Below, one piece after another: positions 1-7,645 of a stretch of 18,942 bases of DNA. Made by a program: the position numbers and the translations under genes. The DNA is taken from positions 1-18,942 of the forward strand of contig JASHRR010001248.1 in assembly GCA_030037185.1 (NCBI GenBank), in the 5' to 3' direction. This DNA comes from Xanthobacteraceae bacterium. GTDB lineage: Bacteria; Pseudomonadota; Alphaproteobacteria; Rhizobiales; Xanthobacteraceae. Under the pieces are notes generated by a model, which made no database searches, was not told where the DNA came from, and was given only the letters and a program-made list of their open reading frames with translations. Position 1 is the stretch's first letter; each line of letters opens with the position of its first letter.

Positions 1-89
1 CCGATCCGTTCCCCTTTCGATTCGGATATGATCCCGCACCAGCCAAATAGCGGCGAGGCTGGCCTAACTGAGGACAGGCCCTAGTCAAA

Positions 90-330
90 TAGACTCGGCC
101 ATCGAGAAAGCGGCCCGGCGCGGCAGGACCAAGATCGCGACTGGCCGCCGGGTGCCGCCAGATTGAGACGGAGGCCGCGCCTAATCGACTACGTGGCCGA
201 GCTGGTCGGCGCCAATACCGACAGCGAGCGGGCAATCCGCTGGCTGATCGCGCTCATGGTGCTATGCTTTGATCCGCTCGCCATTGCATTGGCCGTGGCT
301 TGCGCGACCACCATGCGAGCCGCGGCATGA
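90..330 (+). pseudogene. C-terminal fragment of a membrane-anchored hypothetical protein
   Basis: Reading from 181 in frame 1 gives an open stretch ending at TGA 328-330. It contains DYVAELVGAN, then TDSERAIRWLIALMV and a hydrophobic tail, LCFDPLAIALAVA. This resembles the C-terminus of hypothetical membrane proteins of rhizobia, in which a short linker leads into one C-terminal transmembrane helix with a D-P-L/A-A core; that resemblance is from memory and was not checked by search. The upstream piece (AIEKAARRGRTK, then QIETEAAP at about 160) is in other frames and interrupted by stops, so the gene looks frameshifted. No start codon or ribosome binding site can be assigned. Function unknown. 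A minus-strand ORF overlaps its 3' part. Confidence 0.4.
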
Positions 331-446
331 GACAGATAGGCTAGGATAAGCCCAACGAGCAAAGTGCTCCACGGACTCCGCTCGCCAAGGGCAACATAAA
401 GCTCTCCAAATGCACCGACCGCGAAAAGAATCGGAACGATTGTCAT
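189..446 (-). CDS. Possible small membrane protein (85 aa), unrecognised
   Basis: An 85-codon minus-strand ORF starts at ATG 446 and is preceded on its own strand by the purine-rich run AGGGGGAG a few bases upstream, a good Shine-Dalgarno sequence. The N-terminal half (MTIVPILFAVGAFGELYVAL and LLVGLILAYLSHAAARMVV) could form two short hydrophobic helices. The second half is antisense to the membrane-protein remnant that ends at 330, so it may be a truncated gene reading on into unrelated DNA. I do not recognise the family. The ribosome binding site is the only positive argument, and it could be chance. Confidence 0.25.
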   Translation of the reverse strand: MTIVPILFAVGAFGELYVALGERSPWSTLLVGLILAYLSHAAARMVVAQATANAMASGSKHSTMSAISQRIARSLSVLAPTSSAT

Positions 447-1231
447 GCTCTCCCCCTAGCGCTCGCTGAGCCGAGCAACAGAATGGCAATCAAGGCTGCC
501 GTTCGTGTCATGCTTTCTCTCGCAAGAGTCGGACGGAACGATGATGCTATCTTGCGAAAATCGCGGCCGCGGTCTGATACCGGTCACACAAACGGTGATG
601 AGCGGGCCGGCTCCTTCTTCTGTCCGAAACTACGACCCGATTTACCACCCAACTGGAAAAAAAATCGCCAGTACGGCAGGACGGCGCTTGTGCGCCTTGG
701 TGCAGCAATGCCTGATTTATCGACATTTCTGCAAACGGCGCAGCTGTTCTCTTGAATAGTTGGTTCTCAAAAAGCGCACATGAGGGATCGGAGCCGGGTC
801 GGTCGCCTCGTCCTTGTCGCCGGGATTGATAAAGCCGGTCGGCAATTGCACTTCACGGCCGTCTCTCTGCTCTGCCGACTGCTCTGCCGAACTGCCGAGG
901 CGCTTGCTAAGCACTGCCACGCTACCCGCTCGTACCTGCAATACTGATGGGACCCGGTCGAGTTGATGGTCCCACCAGGGACAAGGCACGGCGAACTCTT
1001 GCTTTTCGAACGCGTTCGCGCAGGCGCTGCGCAACGAGGTCCTTCGTGGTCGATTTGAAGGACGACAGCTCGGTTGCATGGCCAGCAGCGTTGCACGACC
1101 TCCGTGATTGCCAGAGGCCAGCGATCATTCTCGGCGCGGAGACATGCCGGATTTATCCGGCAGAGGAAGCGCCGTCCCTTAGTTTGAGACTGGGATATAA
1201 CACGAACGGCGCGATAGTCGATTTCGTCAAG
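331..1231. other. Stretch without a recognisable gene
   Basis: Several overlapping short ORFs exist on both strands, for example 483-755 and 505-759 (+) and 717-1079 and 922-1128 (-). None has a good ribosome binding site, a recognisable motif or consistent codon use. The stretch sits between a decayed membrane-protein gene and a decayed tnpB, and is probably degraded DNA of the same mobile-element-rich segment. Confidence 0.5.
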
Positions 1232-1949
1232 ATGACCGCGAACATCCAACTGACAGCGATGGCAGGCGAACTTCGCTTGGCTCCCTTGAGCGCTGCACCG
1301 AGTAGGATCTGCACAAGCTGCTCTATGGCGACACCCGCAACATCTTCGAATTGCGCGACATCTTCGAACTGACAGCCCGGGCCGTGGTGCATCGCCAATA
1401 CGAGGCACAAGAGCAACGCACGAGTGTCGATTCCGCAAGAATGCCGCCCAGCCCTACGATGATCGCATGTTGCGGTTCGTGGCCGGCGAGATGGAGATTG
1501 TGTTCATCTGCAGCAAATGCCGGCCGCTCTGCTCGCCTTTCGGAAGGGCGAAGTCGATCGGCTGCTGGTCCGTGGTAAGTGGTATCTCTCCGGACCCCGA
1601 AAAAATGGCATCGAGGATGTGCTCGGCATCGATTTCGGAGTCGTCGACCTCGCCTATGATGCCGACGTTATTGCGGCGCCGACGTCGAACGTGTCGGCAG
1701 AAATTCTCCCTTCGCTGTGCCGCCCTGCAACGTCATGGCAGTAAAGGCGCCGGGCGTCGTCTGCAGAAACTTCGCCGAGTCTGCCTTTACGACAAAGGCA
1801 CCCCAATTGCTGCCAACATCGGCCGGACTTCTCCGCAATGCGGCTCGGTCCGCAAGGCCAATCAGAAGACTCAACAGACGTTCTCCTGTGTCGGTTGCGG
1901 CTATACCACCGCTGCCGACTTTGTTGGTGCACGAGTATGCTGGCATCCT
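1232..1949 (+). pseudogene. tnpB: Decayed IS605/IS1341-type tnpB (RNA-guided nuclease homologue)
   Basis: Pieces of a TnpB/OrfB protein follow one another in changing frames. From ATG 1232 comes MTANIQLTA, the typical N-terminal start. At 1306 (frame 1) comes LHKLLYGDTRNIFELRDIFEL, and at 1431 (frame 3) FRKNAAQPYDDRMLRF. From about 1526 (frame 2) comes FRKGEVDRLLVRGKWYL, then VLGIDFGVVDLAYDADG-like sequence containing the first RuvC aspartate. About 1690-1949 (frame 3) gives VGRKFSLRCAALQRHGSKGA and the C-terminal zinc ribbon (SPQCG..., then CVGCGYTTAADFVGAR). At least three frameshifts are present. A central part of the RuvC domain, expected to carry the catalytic glutamate, is missing, and the first cysteine of the zinc ribbon is serine. 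Intact TnpB is about 400 residues, so this copy is dead. No partner tnpA was recognised. Confidence 0.8.
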
Positions 1950-2544
1950 GTGACAAGGGTCGTGCAAGTTGTCCGCCTGTTATCGGGTGAGGGAAAAGCC
2001 GCCGGCTTTCAGCCGGCGGAGCGGTTACGTGGGCCGAGCGGCAGCTTGGAGGTGGAAGTCCTCTATCCAGCCTGATGGTGGCGAAGGATTAGCGAGCGCA
2101 ACGGCGTCGCCGTGAGGCGGGGTCTGAAAGAGGCGTCGAGCAAAACCTGATGGACAAGAACCGGATAACGATGCCTACCCGGCCGGAGGAGCGAGCCACC
2201 GATCGCAAAGTCCGCTGCCATCAGGGGCCGGGGTGGTAAATCCGGCAGGCGTGCAGCCGCAATCACGGCGGAGAAGTCGGCAGACGGCATAGGAGTGGAG
2301 CGACCTGCCGAAGGCCCGAACGGCGGAAGCGGCCAGTAGAGCGGCGATCGCGCACGGGCGGATGCGGCAGAAGAATCAGCTAACGCTGAACTTGGGAGCC
2401 TGAGCGGCGGGTGGGAGCCCGCAACGCCGCCATCCAAGAGTCCGAAATCCGCGCAGCGAAGCCTGCCTTGAACGCCCGCAGGGCCGTCGACGGAAGCTGT
2501 TGTCGAACCCAGCTGACGAGGGTGCTGCGTTAAGTGCAACAGCC

Positions 2545-3215
2545 AAGCTCACGCCCTACCTGGAGGTGGCCGGCGATCCGGGCTCAACTGCTTGAGGGCA
2601 GCTACCGGCCGCAGCCGGTGCGGCCGCGTCGAGCTACCGAAGGCATCGGGCGGCAAACGCGCGCTCGGCATTCCAACGGCTCGATCGCTTCATCCAGCAG
2701 GCGGCGATGCTGCGAGCGGTGCGGGACCTTCTCCGAGGCAAGCTTCGGCTTCCGGCCGGGGCACTCGGCGCATCAGGCTAGCACGGGCGCAAGAGCTGAT
2801 CGATCCGGCCACGGGATCGTGGGGAACCTTGATTTGGAACCGCGGATTTCTCACCGGGCTGCAACATCTATGTGAGCAGCCAGTGGCCGGCGAGCGGGTG
2901 ATGGCCGGCATTCCGCGCCAAACGCCTCAAAGCTCGACGTCAACAAGGCCAAGGGCGCAGTCGCACCGCCACCAGCGCGAAAGAGCGCGTATTCCCGGCT
3001 TCTGCGAGACTCCCTCGGTGTCGAGCGAGCTTGAACAGTGGACCCCAGGCGGCTGCTGCGCGCCATCACCGCGGAACTGACCGGCCGCGGAGTAGGTGGC
3101 GAGGACGGCCGGCAGCCCCCATGGCGGCTCAGTAATAGCCCTGCGATTGCCTTCCCCAATGTCGCCTTCGTCGCGCGCGCTCGGTCTGGCTTGCTCCCGC
3201 AAACCGAATAATCCG
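2545..3215 (+). pseudogene. ltrA: Group II intron reverse transcriptase/maturase remnant
   Basis: Frameshifted fragments appear in family order. They are KLTPYLE (2545), WPAIRAQLLEGSYRPQPV (2567), RRVELPKASGGKRALGIPT (about 2622), FSEASFGFRPGHSAHQA (about 2728-2778), GHGIVGNLDLE (about 2811-2843), CNIYVSS (about 2860), ERVMAGI, KLDVNKAKGAVA (about 2930-2965), GFCETPSV (about 2998) and PWRLSNSPAIAFPN (about 3117). These correspond to RT blocks 0-3, the end of block 5, and the X/maturase region. Between GNLDLE and CNIYV the palm is deleted, including the YADD catalytic aspartates that normally precede CNIYV. Intact proteins are about 420-480 residues. At least four frame changes are needed, so no functional protein is made. 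Confidence 0.85.
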
Positions 3216-3216
3216 C

Positions 3217-3253
3217 CGAACGCCGGATAGAAAACCCGCACGTACGGTGGTGT
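3217..3253 (+). ncRNA. Group II intron domain V remnant
   Basis: Domain V is the catalytic hairpin of about 34 nt that is most conserved among group II introns. Here the 3' strand (CCCGCACGTACGGT, 3234-3247) matches well. The 5' strand has lost about three bases and its catalytic triad region is altered, so the hairpin is imperfect. It fixes the orientation (+) and the 3' limit of the intron. Confidence 0.7.
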
Positions 3254-3271
3254 GGAGGGGCGACGCCGTGC

Positions 3272-4024
3272 CTATCCCGATTTCGTGCTGATTCGGCTTC
3301 TCCACATCTCCCACGGGCGCTGGAAATTGGTGTCCCGCCGGCCGGTGATCAACTCGCACTCCTCTGGCGCCAGGAAATTGATTGGCCCGCCAATGGCGAT
3401 CGCCTGCGCCTGCAGTCTGGCGTTGACCTCCGTATAAACGGCGCGATAGACCGCCGCCATGAGGCTTGGGCCGACGCAGACATTACCGTGCCCACGCATG
3501 AGCGCTACCTCGCTTACGCCCAAAGTGCGAGCCAGTGCGGCGCCGTGCTTGGCGTTGCGGATCAAGAGATCGGTCATGCCGTCGCAGTCGCGGATCTCGA
3601 AGTTCGGAACCTCGTGCTTGAGGAATGCCGACATGTGGCAGATCGGCTGCAGCTTGACGGCGGTGACCCCGAACGGGATGACCGCCGGCGAGTGGCTGTG
3701 GACAACGGCATTGACATCCGGGCGCGACTTGTAGATCTCGCCGTGGATGTACCGCTCGATGTACATGAGCCGGCCCTGCTGATCGACCGGGTTCGAATCG
3801 AGGTCGTACTCCATGATGTCGCCGGCCGTGATGAGGGCCGGCGACCTTGAGCGGGACAGGAAATAGCGGTCTGCAGCCCCGCGGTGGCGCATGCTCACAT
3901 GGCCGTAGCCGTCGAGCACGCCCTGATCGGCAAGGATGCGGTTGGCGGCGACAAGATCATCGATTTCGGCGGGGTCGACCGGACCGCCGGATCGCGGCAC
4001 GACTGGGGAACTTTTGTCCTGCAT
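3272..4024 (-). CDS. Class II aldolase/adducin family protein
   Basis: This 250-residue protein has the zinc-dependent class II aldolase fold (fuculose-phosphate aldolase, ribulose-phosphate 4-epimerase and related decarboxylases). Visible are the N-terminal GYGHVSMRHRG (40-49), the putative catalytic glutamate in YIERYIHGEIY (about residue 90), the metal-binding HSHS (H109, H111) and the third ligand in RGHGN (H179). Members of this family include 3,4-dihydroxyphthalate-type decarboxylases, which would suit the nearby aromatic genes, but the substrate cannot be read from sequence. The start ATG at 4024 has only a weak upstream ribosome binding site. The gene diverges from the membrane-protein gene at 4254. 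Its last codons (S, G, stop at 3274-3272) lie within what looks like domain VI of the adjoining group II intron, so the native C-terminus may have been replaced. The core domain is complete. Confidence 0.85.
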   Translation of the reverse strand: MQDKSSPVVPRSGGPVDPAEIDDLVAANRILADQGVLDGYGHVSMRHRGAADRYFLSRSRSPALITAGDIMEYDLDSNPVDQQGRLMYIERYIHGEIYKSRPDVNAVVHSHSPAVIPFGVTAVKLQPICHMSAFLKHEVPNFEIRDCDGMTDLLIRNAKHGAALARTLGVSEVALMRGHGNVCVGPSLMAAVYRAVYTEVNARLQAQAIAIGGPINFLAPEECELITGRRDTNFQRPWEMWRSRISTKSG

Positions 4025-4253
4025 GTGCGTTTTACTGGCTTTGGGGTGAGCGGGGGTTCAAAAAATAACGAATTCCAGCGCCGCCGCCAAATCCGGCCTG
4101 TGGCCCACCGACAGCGTAAAGGTATGGGCTAGAGCGTTCCAAGTTGATAAATCCTTGATTCGCAGCTGTCCTCGGGCGGCTAGAACATAAGTTTGCCCCA
4201 CCCACCCTCCCCACGCGGGGGGCCTTACGGGCGAACGCGAAGGGACAGAAAAC
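4025..4253. promoter_or_regulatory. Divergent intergenic region, class II aldolase / membrane protein
   Basis: This 229-bp region separates two divergent starts and should contain promoters for both. It is locally A/T-richer than its neighbours (for example GTTGATAAATCCTTGATTCG near 4143). The motif CCCTCCCCACGCGGGGGG at about 4205 can form a short GC-rich hairpin just before the plus-strand gene. No -10/-35 pair can be assigned with confidence. Confidence 0.35.
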
Positions 4254-5225
4254 ATGCTGGAAGTCGATGCGGCAATGGGAACCTTAACCGTTCCGATTTG
4301 GGCGGCGGGCGCGATGTCTGCCATCTTTCTGGCGCTTGCAATATTGGCGATCGGGCGTGCGGGAGTGACTGCGTCGATAGACGTGCTGTTTCGGGTTGCG
4401 ATTGTGGCGATCGCGGTTTCCGCCGGCTGGGTCTACATTCAGCGCACGGAGCGGCAGGAATATGCCGCCGAGATGCGGTCATTGGATGAGCGTTCGGCGG
4501 CTTTATTGGCGCGTGCGGTTGCGCCCGGCTCGGCATTGTCCTGCCTTGACGAGATTGCCGGCGAGACGGTCGAGGCCGCGTGCGAGAAGGCCGTCTTCGC
4601 GAGCGCCGAGACGGTCGCAGCTGCAGTGAGCTACGTGGCCGCCAAACTGGCCGTGCTGGCCGAACACAGCGAGCAGGCACGGCGTGCCGATCCGGCCGAA
4701 TCTTCGCCGCTGCTCGCCGCCCTCGATACGGACCGCTTCGGCATCGTTGCGCATGTGCTCGCCCAGCATCATGGTTGTACGCCGGAAAAATGCGATGCCC
4801 TGAGCTGGTTTGACGATCCCAGCCGGGTGCTCGCCAACTTGCGCGATCACACTTTTGACGAGCAGGTGGCAAAATTTGCAGCGTCTTGGGGCGGCCCGCC
4901 GCGCGCCGCAATGGAGGGCGCCGCGGCGGCCGATCCGCCCGGTCTTGGCCTCTCGCAGCGTTATGAATTCCCCTCGTCCCAATCGATTCCGCCGGTCAAT
5001 ATCATGGTACCGGAGCATGGCGCGCCAAGCGGGCAAACGGGCGACGGCAACACCCGCCCTGGCACTACTCCGGTACCTCCACGACGCCCGACGCAAGCAC
5101 GCGCGCCCGCGGCAACCGTCGGCTCGCGCCCGTCAAATCCGCATCCGGCAGCGCCCGTTGCGGTCGGTGAGGCGCCGACCGACGGCGCCGCAACACGTGC
5201 CTCCAGCTCGGGACAGCCTCAATAA
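4254..5225 (+). CDS. Hypothetical two-helix membrane protein with Pro/Ala-rich C-terminal tail
   Basis: This 323-residue protein starts at ATG 4254 after AAGGGACAGAAAAC, a reasonable ribosome binding site. Residues about 12-34 (VPIWAAGAMSAIFLALAILAIG) and 42-62 (VLFRVAIVAIAVSAGWVYIQ) form two transmembrane helices. The middle domain (about 63-215) is alpha-helical. It contains four cysteines that could form disulfides: SCLDEI and EACEKAVF (about 96 and 109), then GCTPEKCDAL (about 175-181). The last 100 residues are rich in Pro, Ala, Gly and Ser and probably disordered. I recognise no named domain. It precedes the carboxylase subunit by 226 bp on the same strand, so a shared operon is possible but unproven. 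A periplasmic location for the cysteine-containing domain is an inference. Confidence 0.75.
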   Translation: MLEVDAAMGTLTVPIWAAGAMSAIFLALAILAIGRAGVTASIDVLFRVAIVAIAVSAGWVYIQRTERQEYAAEMRSLDERSAALLARAVAPGSALSCLDEIAGETVEAACEKAVFASAETVAAAVSYVAAKLAVLAEHSEQARRADPAESSPLLAALDTDRFGIVAHVLAQHHGCTPEKCDALSWFDDPSRVLANLRDHTFDEQVAKFAASWGGPPRAAMEGAAAADPPGLGLSQRYEFPSSQSIPPVNIMVPEHGAPSGQTGDGNTRPGTTPVPPRRPTQARAPAATVGSRPSNPHPAAPVAVGEAPTDGAATRASSSGQPQ

Positions 5226-5451
5226 GTAAAAGGCCCCAGGCCTGGATTCACTCGGGTGCAGGCGTAGCCTTCCATGGGGCCGGCCAAAGGCCGATGATAA
5301 GCGCAGCGAATTTAAGGGGCCCGGTCCCTGATGGCGGCGCGTTTTCCGGGTTTCGGTGACGCTCAGCCCAGCGAGGCGGCCCACTTTCGTCTTCCCCTGA
5401 AAAATCTCCGCCGGCGTATATTCTTGGTCGGCCGGATGCTATCGCATATCC

Positions 5452-7485
5452 ATGTTCTCATCGGTGCTGATCGCCAATCGCGGCGAGATTGCGGTTCGTA
5501 TTGCGCGTACGGCGGCACGGCTCGGCCTGCGCACGATCGCGGTCTATTCGGAGGCTGATAGTGGTGCGCTCCATACCAGGGTTTGCGATGAGGCCGTCCT
5601 GATCGGGCCCGCGCCGCCGCAAGAAAGCTACCTCGCCATCGACAGGCTGGTCGAGGCAGCGCGTCGCACGGGCGCTCAATGCGTGCATCCTGGCTATGGT
5701 TTTCTTTCAGAGAATGCGCAGTTTGCCGATGCCTGCGCCAAGGCCGGCGTGGTGTTCGTAGGTCCGCCGCCGGCGGCAATCCGTGCCATGGCCCTGAAGG
5801 ACCATGCCAAGGCGCTGATGGAACGGGCGGACGTGCCGGTGGTTCCGGGTTATCACGGCGGTCAGCAGACGCCGGCTTTTCTCAAGCGGAAGGCCTACGA
5901 GATCGGCTATCCGGTTTTCATCAAGGCGGTGGCCGGAGGCGGCGGACGCGGCATGCGCCGTGTCGACAAACATGCGGAATTCGAGGAGGCGCTCGCCGCC
6001 GCCCAGCGCGAGGCGATGGCAGCGTTCGGCGATGCGCGGGTGCTGATCGAGAAATACGTCGAGGCGCCGCGCCATATCGAGATCCAGGTGTTCGCGGATC
6101 ACAAGGGCAACGCAATCCACCTGGGCGAGCGTGACTGTTCGCTGCAACGACGCCATCAAAAGGTGATGGAGGAAGCGCCGGCGCCTGGAATGACGGCGGC
6201 TCTGCGCACCGAGATGGGCGCGGCCGCGGTCGCCGCCGCGCGGGCGGTCGGCTATGTGGGTGCCGGCACCGTAGAGTTCATCGCTGACGGTTCTGCAGGG
6301 CTGCGCTCGGGCGGCTTCTGGTTCATGGAAATGAACACCCGCCTTCAGGTCGAGCATCCGGTCACCGAAGCACTCACCGGCCTCGATCTCGTCGAATGGC
6401 AGCTGCGCATCGCGGCGGGTGAAGAACTTCCGTTGCGGCAATCCGGTGTTTCGCTTGCCGGCCATGCGATCGAGGCGCGAATCTATGCGGAAGATCCCGG
6501 GCGGCACTTTCTGCCGTCATCCGGCCGGATCACCGTGTTTGAGCCGCCGGCCGGCGAAGGAATCCGGATCGATACCGGCTTTGCATCAGGCTATACTGTG
6601 CCGCCGGACTACGATCCGATGATCGCGAAAATCATCGCGCAGGCGCCGACACGCACGGAGGCGCTCGCTCGCCTTGCGGCAGCCCTTCGCGACCTCATCG
6701 TGGTCGGCCCGCGGGTCAATGCGCCGTTTCTCACGATGCTCGCCGAGCACCCGCAATTTCGCGCCGGTCGTTTCGATACCGGGTTTATTGAACGTCATCT
6801 CGCTGAGCTTCTGAACACCGATCCGTACCGGGAAGCCCTGGCGATCGCCGACGCCGTCGCGCTTCTCGTCGATCGCGAGCGCAGGCGCATCGCTGACCGC
6901 GAGGCGGCGCGGAAACCGCCGTCGCATGCGGGGTGGCAGGACCCGTGGTCGGCGGACGATGGCTTCGCGCTCGGTCCGGCCCGCATGATCGCGCTGGCTA
7001 TTCTGGTGGATGGCGCAGCACGGCAGGCAATGGTCACCTGGGGGGCAGAAGGCGCCCAAGTCACGGTAGGCGGCGTGACGGCTTCCTCCTCCGGTGCCGC
7101 CCTGGCACTTCCTGCCGGCGGAGGCAGACAGAGCGCGCCGGCGCGCGGCCGCCTGTTCGCAGTTGCGGACGGCGCGGTTGTCGTTGCGGGCGGTCGTCAA
7201 ATTCACGTGGCATTGCAGGGCCTCGACGCCCTCAGCGACCACGACTTTGGCGGCGACGGCGTAGTGCGCGCGCCGATGAACGGCAAGATCATCGCCACCT
7301 TCGCGGAGCCGGGTCAGCGCGTGAAGAAGGGCGCCCGCATCGCTCTTATGGAGGCCATGAAAATGGAGCACAGCCTGACCGCGCCGATCGACGGCATCGT
7401 CAGGGAAGTAACGGTCGCTGCCGGCGCCCAGGCGACCGAAGGCACCGTGCTCGCGCGCATTGAGGCCGACGAGGGCAAGGCTTGA
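5452..7485 (+). CDS. mccA: Acyl-CoA carboxylase biotin carboxylase/BCCP subunit (3-methylcrotonyl-CoA type)
   Basis: This biotin-dependent carboxylase alpha subunit of 677 residues carboxylates its own biotin using ATP and bicarbonate, so that a partner beta subunit can transfer the carboxyl group to an acyl-CoA. Domains in order are the N-terminal MFSSVLIANRGEIAVRIART, the ATP-grasp loop GGGGRGMRRV (about 163-172), the active-site run HIEIQVFADHKGNAIHLGER then DCSLQRRHQKVMEE, EMNTRLQVEHPVTE (about 295-308) and the C-terminal biotinyl domain with EAMKMEH, where K637 is the biotinylation site. Length and biotinyl motif fit methylcrotonyl-CoA carboxylase (leucine degradation; also called liuD), but propionyl- or geranyl-CoA use cannot be excluded. 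No carboxyltransferase gene lies in the window, which is unusual because the two are often adjacent. The ribosome binding site before ATG 5452 is weak, but family alignment supports this start. Confidence 0.93.
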   Translation: MFSSVLIANRGEIAVRIARTAARLGLRTIAVYSEADSGALHTRVCDEAVLIGPAPPQESYLAIDRLVEAARRTGAQCVHPGYGFLSENAQFADACAKAGVVFVGPPPAAIRAMALKDHAKALMERADVPVVPGYHGGQQTPAFLKRKAYEIGYPVFIKAVAGGGGRGMRRVDKHAEFEEALAAAQREAMAAFGDARVLIEKYVEAPRHIEIQVFADHKGNAIHLGERDCSLQRRHQKVMEEAPAPGMTAALRTEMGAAAVAAARAVGYVGAGTVEFIADGSAGLRSGGFWFMEMNTRLQVEHPVTEALTGLDLVEWQLRIAAGEELPLRQSGVSLAGHAIEARIYAEDPGRHFLPSSGRITVFEPPAGEGIRIDTGFASGYTVPPDYDPMIAKIIAQAPTRTEALARLAAALRDLIVVGPRVNAPFLTMLAEHPQFRAGRFDTGFIERHLAELLNTDPYREALAIADAVALLVDRERRRIADREAARKPPSHAGWQDPWSADDGFALGPARMIALAILVDGAARQAMVTWGAEGAQVTVGGVTASSSGAALALPAGGGRQSAPARGRLFAVADGAVVVAGGRQIHVALQGLDALSDHDFGGDGVVRAPMNGKIIATFAEPGQRVKKGARIALMEAMKMEHSLTAPIDGIVREVTVAAGAQATEGTVLARIEADEGKA

Positions 7486-7645
7486 TGTCCAACAGGAATC
7501 TGATCGTACCAAACCACCTTTGGGCGTCGCCGGGCTTGTCGCGGCCACGGTCATTCTCCCACTGATCTTCAAAGCTCGGCGTTGCCCGGGACAAGCGAAT
7601 TTGATTCAAAAGAGCAAACCCTCTCTTGGGCTTCGGAGCAGCCAT

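Larger units (their letters stand above)
1950..3281 (+). mobile_element. Degenerate group II intron
   Basis: The 5' part, with a likely boundary near GTGAC at 1950, has the look of bacterial group II intron domain I. It includes the strong stem GCCGCCGGCTTTCAGCCGGC (about 1998-2017) and the hallmark GAGGTGGAAGTCCTCTA (about 2049-2065). A reverse transcriptase/maturase remnant follows (2545-3215). Near the 3' end, 3217-3253 matches domain V: its 3' strand CCCGCACGTACGGT is intact, while the 5' strand is shortened (GCCGGATAG instead of about GAGCCGGATGCGGG). The following GGAGGGGCGACGCCGTGCC and TATCCCGAT fit domain VI with a bulged A near 3274 and the intron end near 3281. Total length is about 1.3 kb against about 1.9 kb for intact elements, and the difference is internal deletion of the ORF. 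The boundaries are estimates. The damaged domain V and reverse transcriptase mean it should neither splice nor move. Confidence 0.8.

Noticed and set aside
3780..3800. GGGTTCGAATC, resembling a tRNA T-loop
   Set aside because: It lies inside the class II aldolase gene, and no acceptor or anticodon stems can be drawn around it.
6586..7572. Minus-strand ORF of 328 codons
   Set aside because: It lies antisense to the clearly identified carboxylase subunit and its translation has no motifs; high-GC shadow frame.
7460..7645. Longer N-terminus for the MBL-fold protein
   Set aside because: The extension would overlap the end of the carboxylase gene and bury the twin-arginine signal; ATG 7646 is the natural start.
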